Assembly (NCBI GenBank): GCA_030146445.1
Contig: JASLBT010000178.1
Span: 1 to 12,089, forward strand
DNA: 12,089 nucleotides
Source: Segetibacter sp.
Lineage (GTDB): Bacteria > Bacteroidota > Bacteroidia > Chitinophagales > Chitinophagaceae
Direction: 5' to 3'
The notes beneath the pieces were generated by a model, which saw nothing but the letters and a program-made list of their open reading frames with translations, was not told the DNA's origin and did not search any database. Position numbers and translations under genes: made by a program. Below are positions 5,477-11,605 of this stretch, piece by piece (within the stretch, counting starts at the first letter, position 1; the number at the start of each line of letters is the position of its first letter).

Positions 5477-8006
5477 GAAGACCGTTACGGTTAACGAATC
5501 AATGAAGCAACACGACCACCAGCAACCCGAGTCACGGAGCGTTTATACCTGTGTCATGCACCCGGAAGTTCAACAGGAGAAACCGGGTAACTGCCCAAAG
5601 TGCGGCATGACGTTGATAAAGAAAACGCTTCAGGCTTCAAAAGCGACAACTACAGATAACAACAATCCGGGGCAAAGCAACGTAGACGAGACACTTGTTG
5701 ACGAAATAGTCGGCAGCAAGGTGGATTTCGGACCAGGAAAGACTGTCGTCTACCACCTGTATGTTCGGGATACAATGGTAAATTTTACAGGTAAAGCAAA
5801 GAGAGCCGTTGCAATCAACGGCTCCATACCCGCACCTACACTTACATTTACGGAAGGCGATACCGCCGAAATCTGGCTGCATAATCAACTCAAAGAAGAA
5901 ACCTCACTCCATTGGCACGGGATCATTTTACCTAACCGGTTTGATGGCGTTCCCTTGCTTACAACAAAAAGAATAGGCCCGGGTGATACTTATCTTTATA
6001 AGTTCAAAATAGTACAAAACGGTACGTATTGGTATCACTCACATAGTGCGTTGCAGGAGCAGATAGGTATGTACGGTGCTTTAATCCTGAAGAAAAGAGA
6101 ACAAGGTACGATGAACTACCCTGCTTCGACAGCCCGACAGAATGAGCCGCAAACGGAGACGCATAGCCATTCAGGTGGTCTGCCAATGAACCACAACGGA
6201 GCACTTAAACATCTTAATGTTGTGCTGAGTGAATGGGCGGATGAGAACCCCATGCAGACCCAAAGGAGATTAAGAACAGCAAACGACTGGTTTTCGATTA
6301 AGAAAGGAAGTACGCAAAGCTATTCAGAGGCGATCAAAGCAGGTCACTTTAAAACTAAAGTAATTAATGAATGGAAGCGAATGAAAGCAATGGACGTGAG
6401 CGACGACTGGTACCAGGAGTTCCTGGTGAATGGTCGGCCTGAGGTGGCAGAACAGGAGTATAAGGCCGGAGACAAGGTAAGACTTCACGTTGTTAATGCA
6501 GGTGCATCTTCTTACTTCTGGTTGGGATATGGTGGAGGAAAAATTACAGTTGTAGCGAATGATGGAAATGAAGTCATGCCGGTGGAAGTTGATCGGCTGA
6601 TTATTGCACCGGCGGAAACGTATGATCTGGTAGTCACGATTCCCGAAAACATGAGCTATGAGTTCAGGGCGACGTCCGAAGACCGGACAGGAGCATCGTC
6701 GCTTTGGCTGGGCGCAGGAATGAAAATGGGGGCGCCAAAATTGCCGAGGCTTAAATACTTCGAAGGGATGAAGATGATGAACGATATGATGAACGTTGAT
6801 GGCACCATGAAGGACATGGGCATGAACATGTCACTTCAGAAGATGGACATGAACATGGTCATGTATCCCGAGATTACAGGTGGTACCGGTGACACTGCGG
6901 CTTCGGGTAATAACAACCCTGAAAAACACAATACCGGGGCGGGCAATATGCAACACCACATGCACAACACCAGTATGCCTCAGGGCGGAGATATCGTAAC
7001 CCTCAATTACGGTATGCTACGGTCTCCATTTAAAACATCCTTACCTGAAGGGCATACGCGAGTGCTTCATTTTAGCCTTACGGGTAACATGAACCGTTAT
7101 GTATGGACGCTTGATAATAAGACCGTAACAGAAACGGACCGGATCCTGATCAACCGCGGGGAGAACCTTCGCCTGGTGCTTACCAACAACTCCATGATGC
7201 GCCACCCCATGCACCTTCACGGACATGACTTTAGGGTGGTGAACCAACATGGTGAATATTCGCCATTGAAAAATGTGATCGACATAATGCCAATGGAAAC
7301 CGACACTATTGAATTTGCAGCCAACCAGGACGGTAACTGGTTTTTCCATTGTCACATACTCTTTCACATGATGGCCGGAATGGGCCGTGTATTTACCTAT
7401 GCAAATTCTCCCGTTAATCCTGACCTCCCCAATGCTGAAGAAGCCTACCGTAAATTCAGGAAACACAAAGATCAAAACATGAAGCATTTTATGGCGCGGA
7501 TAGGGCTGGAAAGCAACGGCAGCGATGGAGAAGCAATGCTTTCCTCAAACCGGTATGCATTGATAACGGAGTGGCGTCTCGGAATAAAAAACCACCATGG
7601 CTATGAAAGTGAAACAATGTTCGGGAGATACATCGGCGTTAACCAATGGCTTTTTCCCTACGTGGGCTTTGACTATCATAAAAATAACCGGGAGAACGAA
7701 ACAGAAAAAAACTACTTTGGGCAAAACAGCAACCAAAACAACAGGAAAACATTTACCGTTGGCGTTCAGTACCAAACACCAGGTTTGTTTTTGGCAGATG
7801 CGAGAGTAGACGGGAAAGGAAAATTCCGTTTCGAGTTAAGCCGGGAAGATATCCCCGTTACCCCACGCCTAAGGTTCAATGTAATGGCGAACACGGATAA
7901 AGAGTACATGACAGGACTTCGTTACATTTTAAGTAAATGGATGACATTGTCCACGCACTATGACAGCGATATGGGACTGGGAGCAGGTATCACAATCACT
8001 TACTAA
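5463..8006 (+). CDS. Multicopper oxidase (CopA/CueO-type) with N-terminal HMBD and C-terminal CopB-like domain, without its own signal peptide
   Basis: 847 aa from the ATG at 5463, which is really an internal methionine of an HMBD (MTLI). A full HMBD lies at 28-52 (Cys30, Met32, His33; Cys44, Cys47, Met49). The oxidase spans about 88-650 with all four copper motifs: HWHG 150-153, HSH 192-194, HPMHLHGH 581-588 and HCHILFHMMAGM 629-640; type 1 copper ligands are His581, Cys630, His635 and Met640. A segment at 436-467 has 13 methionines in 32 residues, followed by a His/Met patch (496-505), like the Cu(I)-binding inserts of CueO/PcoA-type enzymes. Residues about 690-847 form aromatic-rich alternating strands ending in a terminal Tyr, resembling the CopB/PcoB outer-membrane barrel domain. 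Expected reaction: O2-dependent oxidation of Cu(I) to Cu(II) in the periplasm. With no signal peptide here, export is doubtful unless the frame is restored or bypassed. Confidence 0.9.
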   Translation: MTLIRKTVTVNESMKQHDHQQPESRSVYTCVMHPEVQQEKPGNCPKCGMTLIKKTLQASKATTTDNNNPGQSNVDETLVDEIVGSKVDFGPGKTVVYHLYVRDTMVNFTGKAKRAVAINGSIPAPTLTFTEGDTAEIWLHNQLKEETSLHWHGIILPNRFDGVPLLTTKRIGPGDTYLYKFKIVQNGTYWYHSHSALQEQIGMYGALILKKREQGTMNYPASTARQNEPQTETHSHSGGLPMNHNGALKHLNVVLSEWADENPMQTQRRLRTANDWFSIKKGSTQSYSEAIKAGHFKTKVINEWKRMKAMDVSDDWYQEFLVNGRPEVAEQEYKAGDKVRLHVVNAGASSYFWLGYGGGKITVVANDGNEVMPVEVDRLIIAPAETYDLVVTIPENMSYEFRATSEDRTGASSLWLGAGMKMGAPKLPRLKYFEGMKMMNDMMNVDGTMKDMGMNMSLQKMDMNMVMYPEITGGTGDTAASGNNNPEKHNTGAGNMQHHMHNTSMPQGGDIVTLNYGMLRSPFKTSLPEGHTRVLHFSLTGNMNRYVWTLDNKTVTETDRILINRGENLRLVLTNNSMMRHPMHLHGHDFRVVNQHGEYSPLKNVIDIMPMETDTIEFAANQDGNWFFHCHILFHMMAGMGRVFTYANSPVNPDLPNAEEAYRKFRKHKDQNMKHFMARIGLESNGSDGEAMLSSNRYALITEWRLGIKNHHGYESETMFGRYIGVNQWLFPYVGFDYHKNNRENETEKNYFGQNSNQNNRKTFTVGVQYQTPGLFLADARVDGKGKFRFELSREDIPVTPRLRFNVMANTDKEYMTGLRYILSKWMTLSTHYDSDMGLGAGITITY

Positions 8007-8035
8007 AACTTTTCTTAATCATCAAAATAACTTAC

Positions 8036-8275
8036 ATGAAAACAATCGTGATGGCTCTCGCTATGTTATTGGCAGTCTCAGCTACAACCTTTGCACAGGC
8101 AAAACAAAAAACTACCCAGCGCAGTCAAAAGACGAGGGTTTCTACAAAGTACACCTGTGAAATGGATCCTGAAGTCGTTAGAAGCAAACCTGGAAAATGT
8201 CCTAAGTGCGGCATGAAGTTGGTCGCAATAAAAGGTAAGAAGCCTCCCGCCGGGAAAACAGGTACGAAAATGTAA
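8036..8275 (+). CDS. Small secreted single-HMBD protein
   Basis: 79 aa: a signal peptide (residues 1-20, cleavage TFA/Q), a short basic Gln/Lys/Thr segment, one HMBD at 39-63 (Cys41, Cys55, Cys58, Met60) and a basic Lys/Pro/Gly tail. The first half-motif reads CEMDPEV instead of CPMHPEV, so Pro and the metal-ligand His are replaced by Glu and Asp44. It starts 29 bases after the oxidase stop with no intervening terminator and is very likely co-transcribed with it. Likely role: periplasmic metal buffering or delivery to the oxidase. The domain is clear; the ligand change may alter metal preference (inference). Confidence 0.87.
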   Translation: MKTIVMALAMLLAVSATTFAQAKQKTTQRSQKTRVSTKYTCEMDPEVVRSKPGKCPKCGMKLVAIKGKKPPAGKTGTKM

Positions 8276-8316
8276 CCCGAATTAACAAACCCTGCGATTG
8301 ACATCTTATACGCATG

Positions 8317-8343
8317 CCTCCATCTTACACACAAGACTGGAGG
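8317..8343 (+). terminator. Hairpin after the copper cluster, possible terminator
   Basis: CCTCCATCTT (8317-8326) pairs with AAGA-C-TGGAGG (8333-8343), ten pairs with one bulged C and a 6-base loop, starting 41 bases after the small HMBD gene. The following sequence is TTAGTGCTTTC, only weakly T-rich. It may end the copper transcript; termination strength is uncertain. Confidence 0.4.
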
Positions 8344-8443
8344 TTAGTGCTTTCAGGCACACATCACCTGGAATTCAGTTGCTGCTTTCCATAGCCGCTG
8401 AATGCCGCTTTTGAAGGGTTTTCAGTAAGCAGGTACTACTGGT

Positions 8444-8681
8444 TTGGAAAGTCGAAAGCTTTTCGAACCGGTAAAATCAGCTTGCGGTCATACTGTGGCG
8501 GTGGCCCATCCGGCCAGAATTGCATTAGTCGAACATTTGATCAATGCAAAATCATGCATTTGCTGCGACCTCGCGAAATGAGGCTGCTTTACCCCTGGCG
8601 ACACATCACAGCGCTAAAGAGCTAAAAACTGCAGCATCAATAAAAGGCATCAATGAAGGTACAAGCATTTGCTACTGCATC
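8444..8681 (+). pseudogene. arsR: Decayed arsR (arsenic-responsive ArsR/SmtB repressor) remnant
   Basis: In the frame beginning TTG 8444 the translation includes LESRKLFEPVKSACGH, then VAHPARIALVEHLINAKSC and ICCDLAK-stop (TGA 8579-8581). In the next frame it continues NEAALPLA (from 8577), HHSAKELKTAASIKG and INEGTSICYCI (to 8681). Read together these follow the ArsR family: AHPARIAI helix, metal site near CxCGDL, NExPLAQ, SQHLKELK recognition helix region and the IKGxxEGTSICYCI wing. One extra A in the AAA at 8576-8578 explains the frameshift, and the usual ATG appears to be TTG. The HTH core is eroded and the C-terminal end is missing because ACR3 sequence follows immediately. No functional repressor can be made. 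Confidence 0.72.
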
Positions 8682-8683
8682 AA

Positions 8684-8812
8684 GGCGAGAGCCAGGCCTT
8701 CGCAGGTGTTATTGGCCCTTTGGTGGAAGTGCCTGCATTGATTGCCTTAGTAAACGTTGCCTTCTGGCTGCGCAGAAGATATTACCTGCCGCATAAAATT
8801 CAAAACGCCTAA
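8684..8812 (+). pseudogene. C-terminal remnant of an ACR3-type arsenite efflux gene
   Basis: From 8684 to the TAA at 8810-8812 the frame reads GESQAFAGVIGPLVEVPA followed by LIALVNVAFWLRRRYYL, which is the well-conserved last transmembrane segment and tail of the ACR3 (arsB-type, bile/arsenite transporter family) As(III) exporter. Roughly 300 upstream residues are absent: the sequence before it belongs to the arsR remnant in another frame. This is best explained by an internal deletion that removed most of an arsR-ACR3 operon. The metallophosphoesterase gene starts 9 bases after this stop, as expected for the next gene of the same operon. Confidence 0.75.
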
Positions 8813-8821
8813 AACACGGCA

Positions 8822-9595
8822 ATGAAAATCGCATTATTTAGTGATATTCACGCGAACCTCCCCGCACTGGAAGCTTGTTTCAGGAGCATCGAAGCCCATA
8901 CGCCCGACGCAATCTACTGCCTGGGAGATTTGGTTGGCTATAACATCTGGCCCAATGAAGTGATCAACGAAATCAGAAAAAGACGTATTCCGACAATTGC
9001 CGGAAACTATGACCAGGGCATTGGGCTGATGAGCGACGAATGTGGCTGCGCCTACAAAACAGAGCCGGAAAAAGACATGGGAAAAATCTCTATTTCTTAC
9101 ACAAATTCGCTGGTAAAGCCTGATGAGCGGAAATATCTAAGGACTTTACCGGCTCACATCAAAGTAGAATTCCAGCTAAATCAAGACAAGCTGAACCTCT
9201 TAATGGTACATGGTAGTCCGCGTAAAATAAATGAGTACCTCTTCGAAGACCGTGAGGAGAAAAGTTTACTCAGGATGATGGAGCAGGCAGACGCAGACAT
9301 TATGTGCTTCGGGCATACCCACAAACCATATCACCGGATCTTAGCAAGTGATCCTGTCGACGGTTCCCATTTTCGTCATGCAATTAATATCGGGTCAGTT
9401 GGTAAGCCCAAGGATAATAATCCAAAAGGGTGCTATGTCATCCTCACGATCAATGCTGAAAGTTCAATAGCAAACAAAGATGCAATACAGGTTGATTTTG
9501 TCAGGTTTGAATACGATGTAGAAAAGGCAGCGAAGGCAGTAGAGAATAGTCCATTACCGAATGATTACGCTGAAATGCTTAGAAGAGGTTTTTGA
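8822..9595 (+). CDS. Calcineurin-like metallophosphoesterase (YfcE/MJ0936-like)
   Basis: 257 aa, apparently complete and cytoplasmic (no signal peptide). All dimetal phosphoesterase motifs are visible in order: SDIHAN (Asp8, His10), GDLVGY (Asp36), GNYD (Asn62), VHGSP (His130) and GHTH (His165, His167), then the INIGSVGKPKD segment (188-198) common in this subgroup. It should hydrolyse phosphomonoesters or phosphodiesters with two bound metal ions; the substrate cannot be told. The ATG follows the ACR3 remnant stop by 9 bases, so the gene was probably the distal member of an arsenic operon and has outlived it. How it is transcribed now is unclear, as no promoter is evident. An insert with three acidic residues and two cysteines (SDECGC, 71-76) lies after the GNYD motif. 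Confidence 0.93.
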   Translation: MKIALFSDIHANLPALEACFRSIEAHTPDAIYCLGDLVGYNIWPNEVINEIRKRRIPTIAGNYDQGIGLMSDECGCAYKTEPEKDMGKISISYTNSLVKPDERKYLRTLPAHIKVEFQLNQDKLNLLMVHGSPRKINEYLFEDREEKSLLRMMEQADADIMCFGHTHKPYHRILASDPVDGSHFRHAINIGSVGKPKDNNPKGCYVILTINAESSIANKDAIQVDFVRFEYDVEKAAKAVENSPLPNDYAEMLRRGF

Positions 9596-10245
9596 CGACG
9601 ACTCAAATTAGTTGCTATAAAGCTGACCTCTTAACCGGAACGAGTTGCTCATGCAACGCCAGAAAAAAGGCTAACACAGGATTTCGCGTGTTCCGGTAAG
9701 CACTGTCCGCGGCTGCGGCAGGTCCTCCCCTCACATCTACCCACCGGGCTGTGCCCTCTTTGATCCCGCTGACAAACCAACCTTCATCGTCGTTTCCCGT
9801 TGTCTTGTTTTTGCCCGGGCAGCTTGATCGCCCCTGTAAAACAGGTCTTCGCTGCTGATACACTTTGCATAAGGGGCTTCTAAAGGCGAAGTACATTCCA
9901 CCGGCACAGCATCCAATTCAGGTGCTTCGTCAAGGTCAGCGTTCGCCCAAGAACCCCGTCGCCATGGTAGGTTTTAACGACTTTACGTGCCCTGTACCCG
10001 GGCGAACAGCTGTGATTGCTTATATGTTACCAATTCGCAGTGCGACGGCGTGCTGACCATGACCGAGGCAAATCGCCACTGAAAGTCCGGTAATTCTTTA
10101 ACTTCATTCAGGCTGGTATTCGGGAATGAGCCGTGTGCATTAAAATACCATTATAAAGCCGTCCAGGAGCGGTTTTGCTACGTCTATATAGTGGCACAAG
10201 ATGTAGCTTAGCAAGCTAGTACCAACTAAACCTCCCCATCCGGAC
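9596..10245. other. Gene-poor stretch without recognised features
   Basis: About 650 bases lie between the phosphoesterase and the cupin gene. Open frames on both strands (minus 9615-9896, plus 9865-10056) are short, lack credible starts or domains, and share none of the composition of the neighbours. I see no RNA gene and no insertion-sequence ends. The stretch may be eroded coding sequence left by rearrangement, in keeping with the ars remnant just upstream, but no parent family could be named. A dyad near its downstream edge is listed separately. Confidence 0.45.
10204..10218. promoter_or_regulatory. Inverted repeat TAGCTT-AGC-AAGCTA upstream of the cupin gene
   Basis: Two perfect 6-bp half-sites with a 3-base centre lie 28 bases before the ATG at 10246. 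The position would suit an operator or a leader hairpin. No TAnnTTTG element is found nearby. Function is inference. Confidence 0.25.
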
Positions 10246-10686
10246 ATGATCGAACAGCTAATGGACGGCAACTCAATAGTTGCGATAATCCTAAAAGCCA
10301 CATACAACAATGATGGTATTGAATTCTTTACCCCGCTAAGCTTTTCGCAACAGCTTGGATATATGAAGCGGCCTAAGGGCTACGTTGTACCTGCACATAT
10401 CCATAAAATTGTAGAAAGATCGGTAACATCGACCCAGGAGGTATATTATATCCGAAGCGGCAAAGTAAGGATGTTGCTGTTTAACACCAAACAGGTGCAT
10501 ATAGCCGAACGCATTTTACATAAGGGAGATGTAATTTTATTAGCCGATTGTTGCTATGGAATGGAAGTTCTGGAAGACTCTACTTTACTACAGGTTATAC
10601 AAGGCCCTTTACTCCAATGTAATGAGGTGACGAAAGTGAAAGCAGAGAGTGTTGTGAGTTTTGAAAGCAACAATGCGCTTTGTTGA
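10246..10686 (+). CDS. Cupin-fold protein of unknown function
   Basis: 146 aa, cytoplasmic. The core resembles a family of small single-domain cupins: IEFFTP (25-30), RPKGYVVPAHIHK (42-54), TQEVYYIRSGKVRMLLF (63-79), then ILHKGDVILLA (90-100), EVLED (107-111) and VIQGPL (117-122). Potential metal ligands His51, His53 and Glu65 of cupin motif 1 are present. In motif 2, where relatives usually have Gly-Gly-His, this protein has Cys102-Cys103-Tyr104, so the fourth ligand histidine is missing and may be replaced by cysteine or lost. The start could instead be Met6 (10261). It lies alone between a gene-poor stretch and the two-component genes, so the context gives no clear function; sensing or binding of a small molecule or metal is possible. 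Confidence 0.72.
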   Translation: MIEQLMDGNSIVAIILKATYNNDGIEFFTPLSFSQQLGYMKRPKGYVVPAHIHKIVERSVTSTQEVYYIRSGKVRMLLFNTKQVHIAERILHKGDVILLADCCYGMEVLEDSTLLQVIQGPLLQCNEVTKVKAESVVSFESNNALC

Positions 10687-10755
10687 ACTGCTCGGAATTA
10701 GTTGATACCGCTCATCTGAAAGGGTCGCCGAGGTTTGAGGTACAGCGTAAAATAT

Positions 10756-10780
10756 GCAACAACAGATTACATGTTGCTTT
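10756..10780 (+). terminator. Weak hairpin with T-tail after the cupin gene
   Basis: GCAACA (10756-10761) pairs with TGTTGC (10772-10777) over a 10-base loop and is followed by TTT. It lies 70 bases after the cupin stop codon. The stem is short, so this is only a possible terminator separating the cupin gene from the two-component genes. Confidence 0.3.
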
Positions 10781-10864
10781 CAGGGAAGCGTAAAGCGAGC
10801 AAAGGGAATAGCGTCTCTCCCATCTGTAGCTGATCCCTTGGTCGCACCTGAATAACCCGAATCC

Positions 10865-10882
10865 GTTACATCCGCCCGTAAC
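10865..10882. promoter_or_regulatory. Inverted repeat GTTAC-N8-GTAAC upstream of the response regulator
   Basis: GTTAC (10865-10869) and GTAAC (10878-10882) lie 30 bases before the response-regulator ATG and repeat the half-sites found before the copper ATPase, although the spacing differs (8 versus 10 bases). This could be a shared operator used for autoregulation, or coincidence. Confidence 0.22.
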
Positions 10883-10911
10883 AACTCCTGGCGCAATCCC
10901 AATTCTGGAAA

Positions 10912-11601
10912 ATGGAAGATGTGAAGCTTTTGATTATTGAAGATGAGCAAAAAATAGCAGATACGCTGAAGGCTGGTTTAATGGAAAATGGCTACCTGGT
11001 AGAAGTAGCGTATGATGGGGAAACGGGGTACCAGAAATTCCAAAAGGACCGATATCACCTAATTTTGCTTGATGTAAATATTCCAATAATAAACGGTTAT
11101 CAACTGAGTAGACTCATCAGAAGTAATAACACCGAGGTTTTGATAATTATGTTGACTGCCCTAAGTTCACTCGACGATATTCTTGATGGGTATGATGCCG
11201 GCGCGGATGATTACCTGGTAAAACCTTTTGAATTTAAGGAGCTCCTATTAAAGATCAGGGTCTTACTAAAACGGGCGATTAAGACACCTAGTGAAACGGA
11301 AAATGTTCTTAGAGCCTCTGACCTCGAATTGAACCTCGCCAGTAAACAAGTTAGAAGGGGAAGTTCGACCATCAAGCTTACCTTCAAGGAATTTTCGCTT
11401 TTACAGTACCTACTCGAAAATAAGAACAGAGTGGTATCACGGACTGACGTTATGCAAAATGTATGGGGGCTGGACTTTAACACCAACACCAACATAATTG
11501 ATGTATACATCAATTATTTACGGAACAAAGTAGACCGGCCATTTGAGCATAAGTTGATCCAGACACATGTAGGAACGGGTTACATTTTAAAAGAGACATA
11601 A
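10912..11601 (+). CDS. OmpR/PhoB-family response regulator (CusR/CopR-like)
   Basis: 229 aa. The receiver domain (about 4-120) has the acidic pocket Glu10-Asp11, phospho-acceptor Asp54 (LLDVNIP), the switch Thr82 (LTALSS) and Lys104 (VKPFEF). After a short linker, residues about 131-227 are a winged-helix DNA-binding domain with LTFKEFSLLQYL (156-167), RVVSRTDVMQNVWG (173-186), NIIDVYINYLRNKVD (194-208) and THVGTGYIL (218-226). On phosphorylation by the histidine kinase encoded 4 bases downstream it should bind DNA as a dimer and change transcription. The proximity of the copper cluster and the overall likeness to CusR/CopR suggest that copper genes are targets; that is inference, as many such pairs exist in Bacteroidota. 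Confidence 0.95.
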   Translation: MEDVKLLIIEDEQKIADTLKAGLMENGYLVEVAYDGETGYQKFQKDRYHLILLDVNIPIINGYQLSRLIRSNNTEVLIIMLTALSSLDDILDGYDAGADDYLVKPFEFKELLLKIRVLLKRAIKTPSETENVLRASDLELNLASKQVRRGSSTIKLTFKEFSLLQYLLENKNRVVSRTDVMQNVWGLDFNTNTNIIDVYINYLRNKVDRPFEHKLIQTHVGTGYILKET

Positions 11602-11605
11602 AGTA

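Larger units (their letters stand above)
4916..8006 (+). pseudogene. Ancestral single gene (signal peptide, 3 HMBD, multicopper oxidase, CopB-like), split by the 43-bp duplication
   Basis: Removing one 43-bp copy joins the two ORFs into one frame of 1016 codons including stop (1015 aa). The restored protein would read continuously through HMBD 2 (CGMTLI) into RKTVTVNES and HMBD 3, so the junction is natural protein sequence, not a chance fusion. In the sequence as given, the oxidase half has lost the signal peptide it needs to work in the periplasm. Whether this is a true broken gene, a slippage-prone switch or an error in the sequence cannot be told here; the two visible ORFs are annotated separately. 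Confidence 0.75.

Noticed and set aside
8544..8741. 65-codon plus-strand ORF after the small HMBD gene
   Set aside because: It is not a gene in its own right. Its middle is one of the two frames of the decayed arsR, and its last 20 codons read the ACR3 remnant out of frame.
9615..9896. 93-codon minus-strand ORF with a GNDDEGWFVSGIKEG segment
   Set aside because: The segment faintly recalls the Lys-Thr-Gly/Trp-Phe-Val region of penicillin-binding or class D beta-lactamase proteins, and also adaptor-protein tails, but the match is too short and the other motifs are missing. Not annotated.
9865..10056. 63-codon plus-strand ORF in the gap before the cupin gene
   Set aside because: Low-complexity start, no domain, and overlap with another spurious frame; no support.
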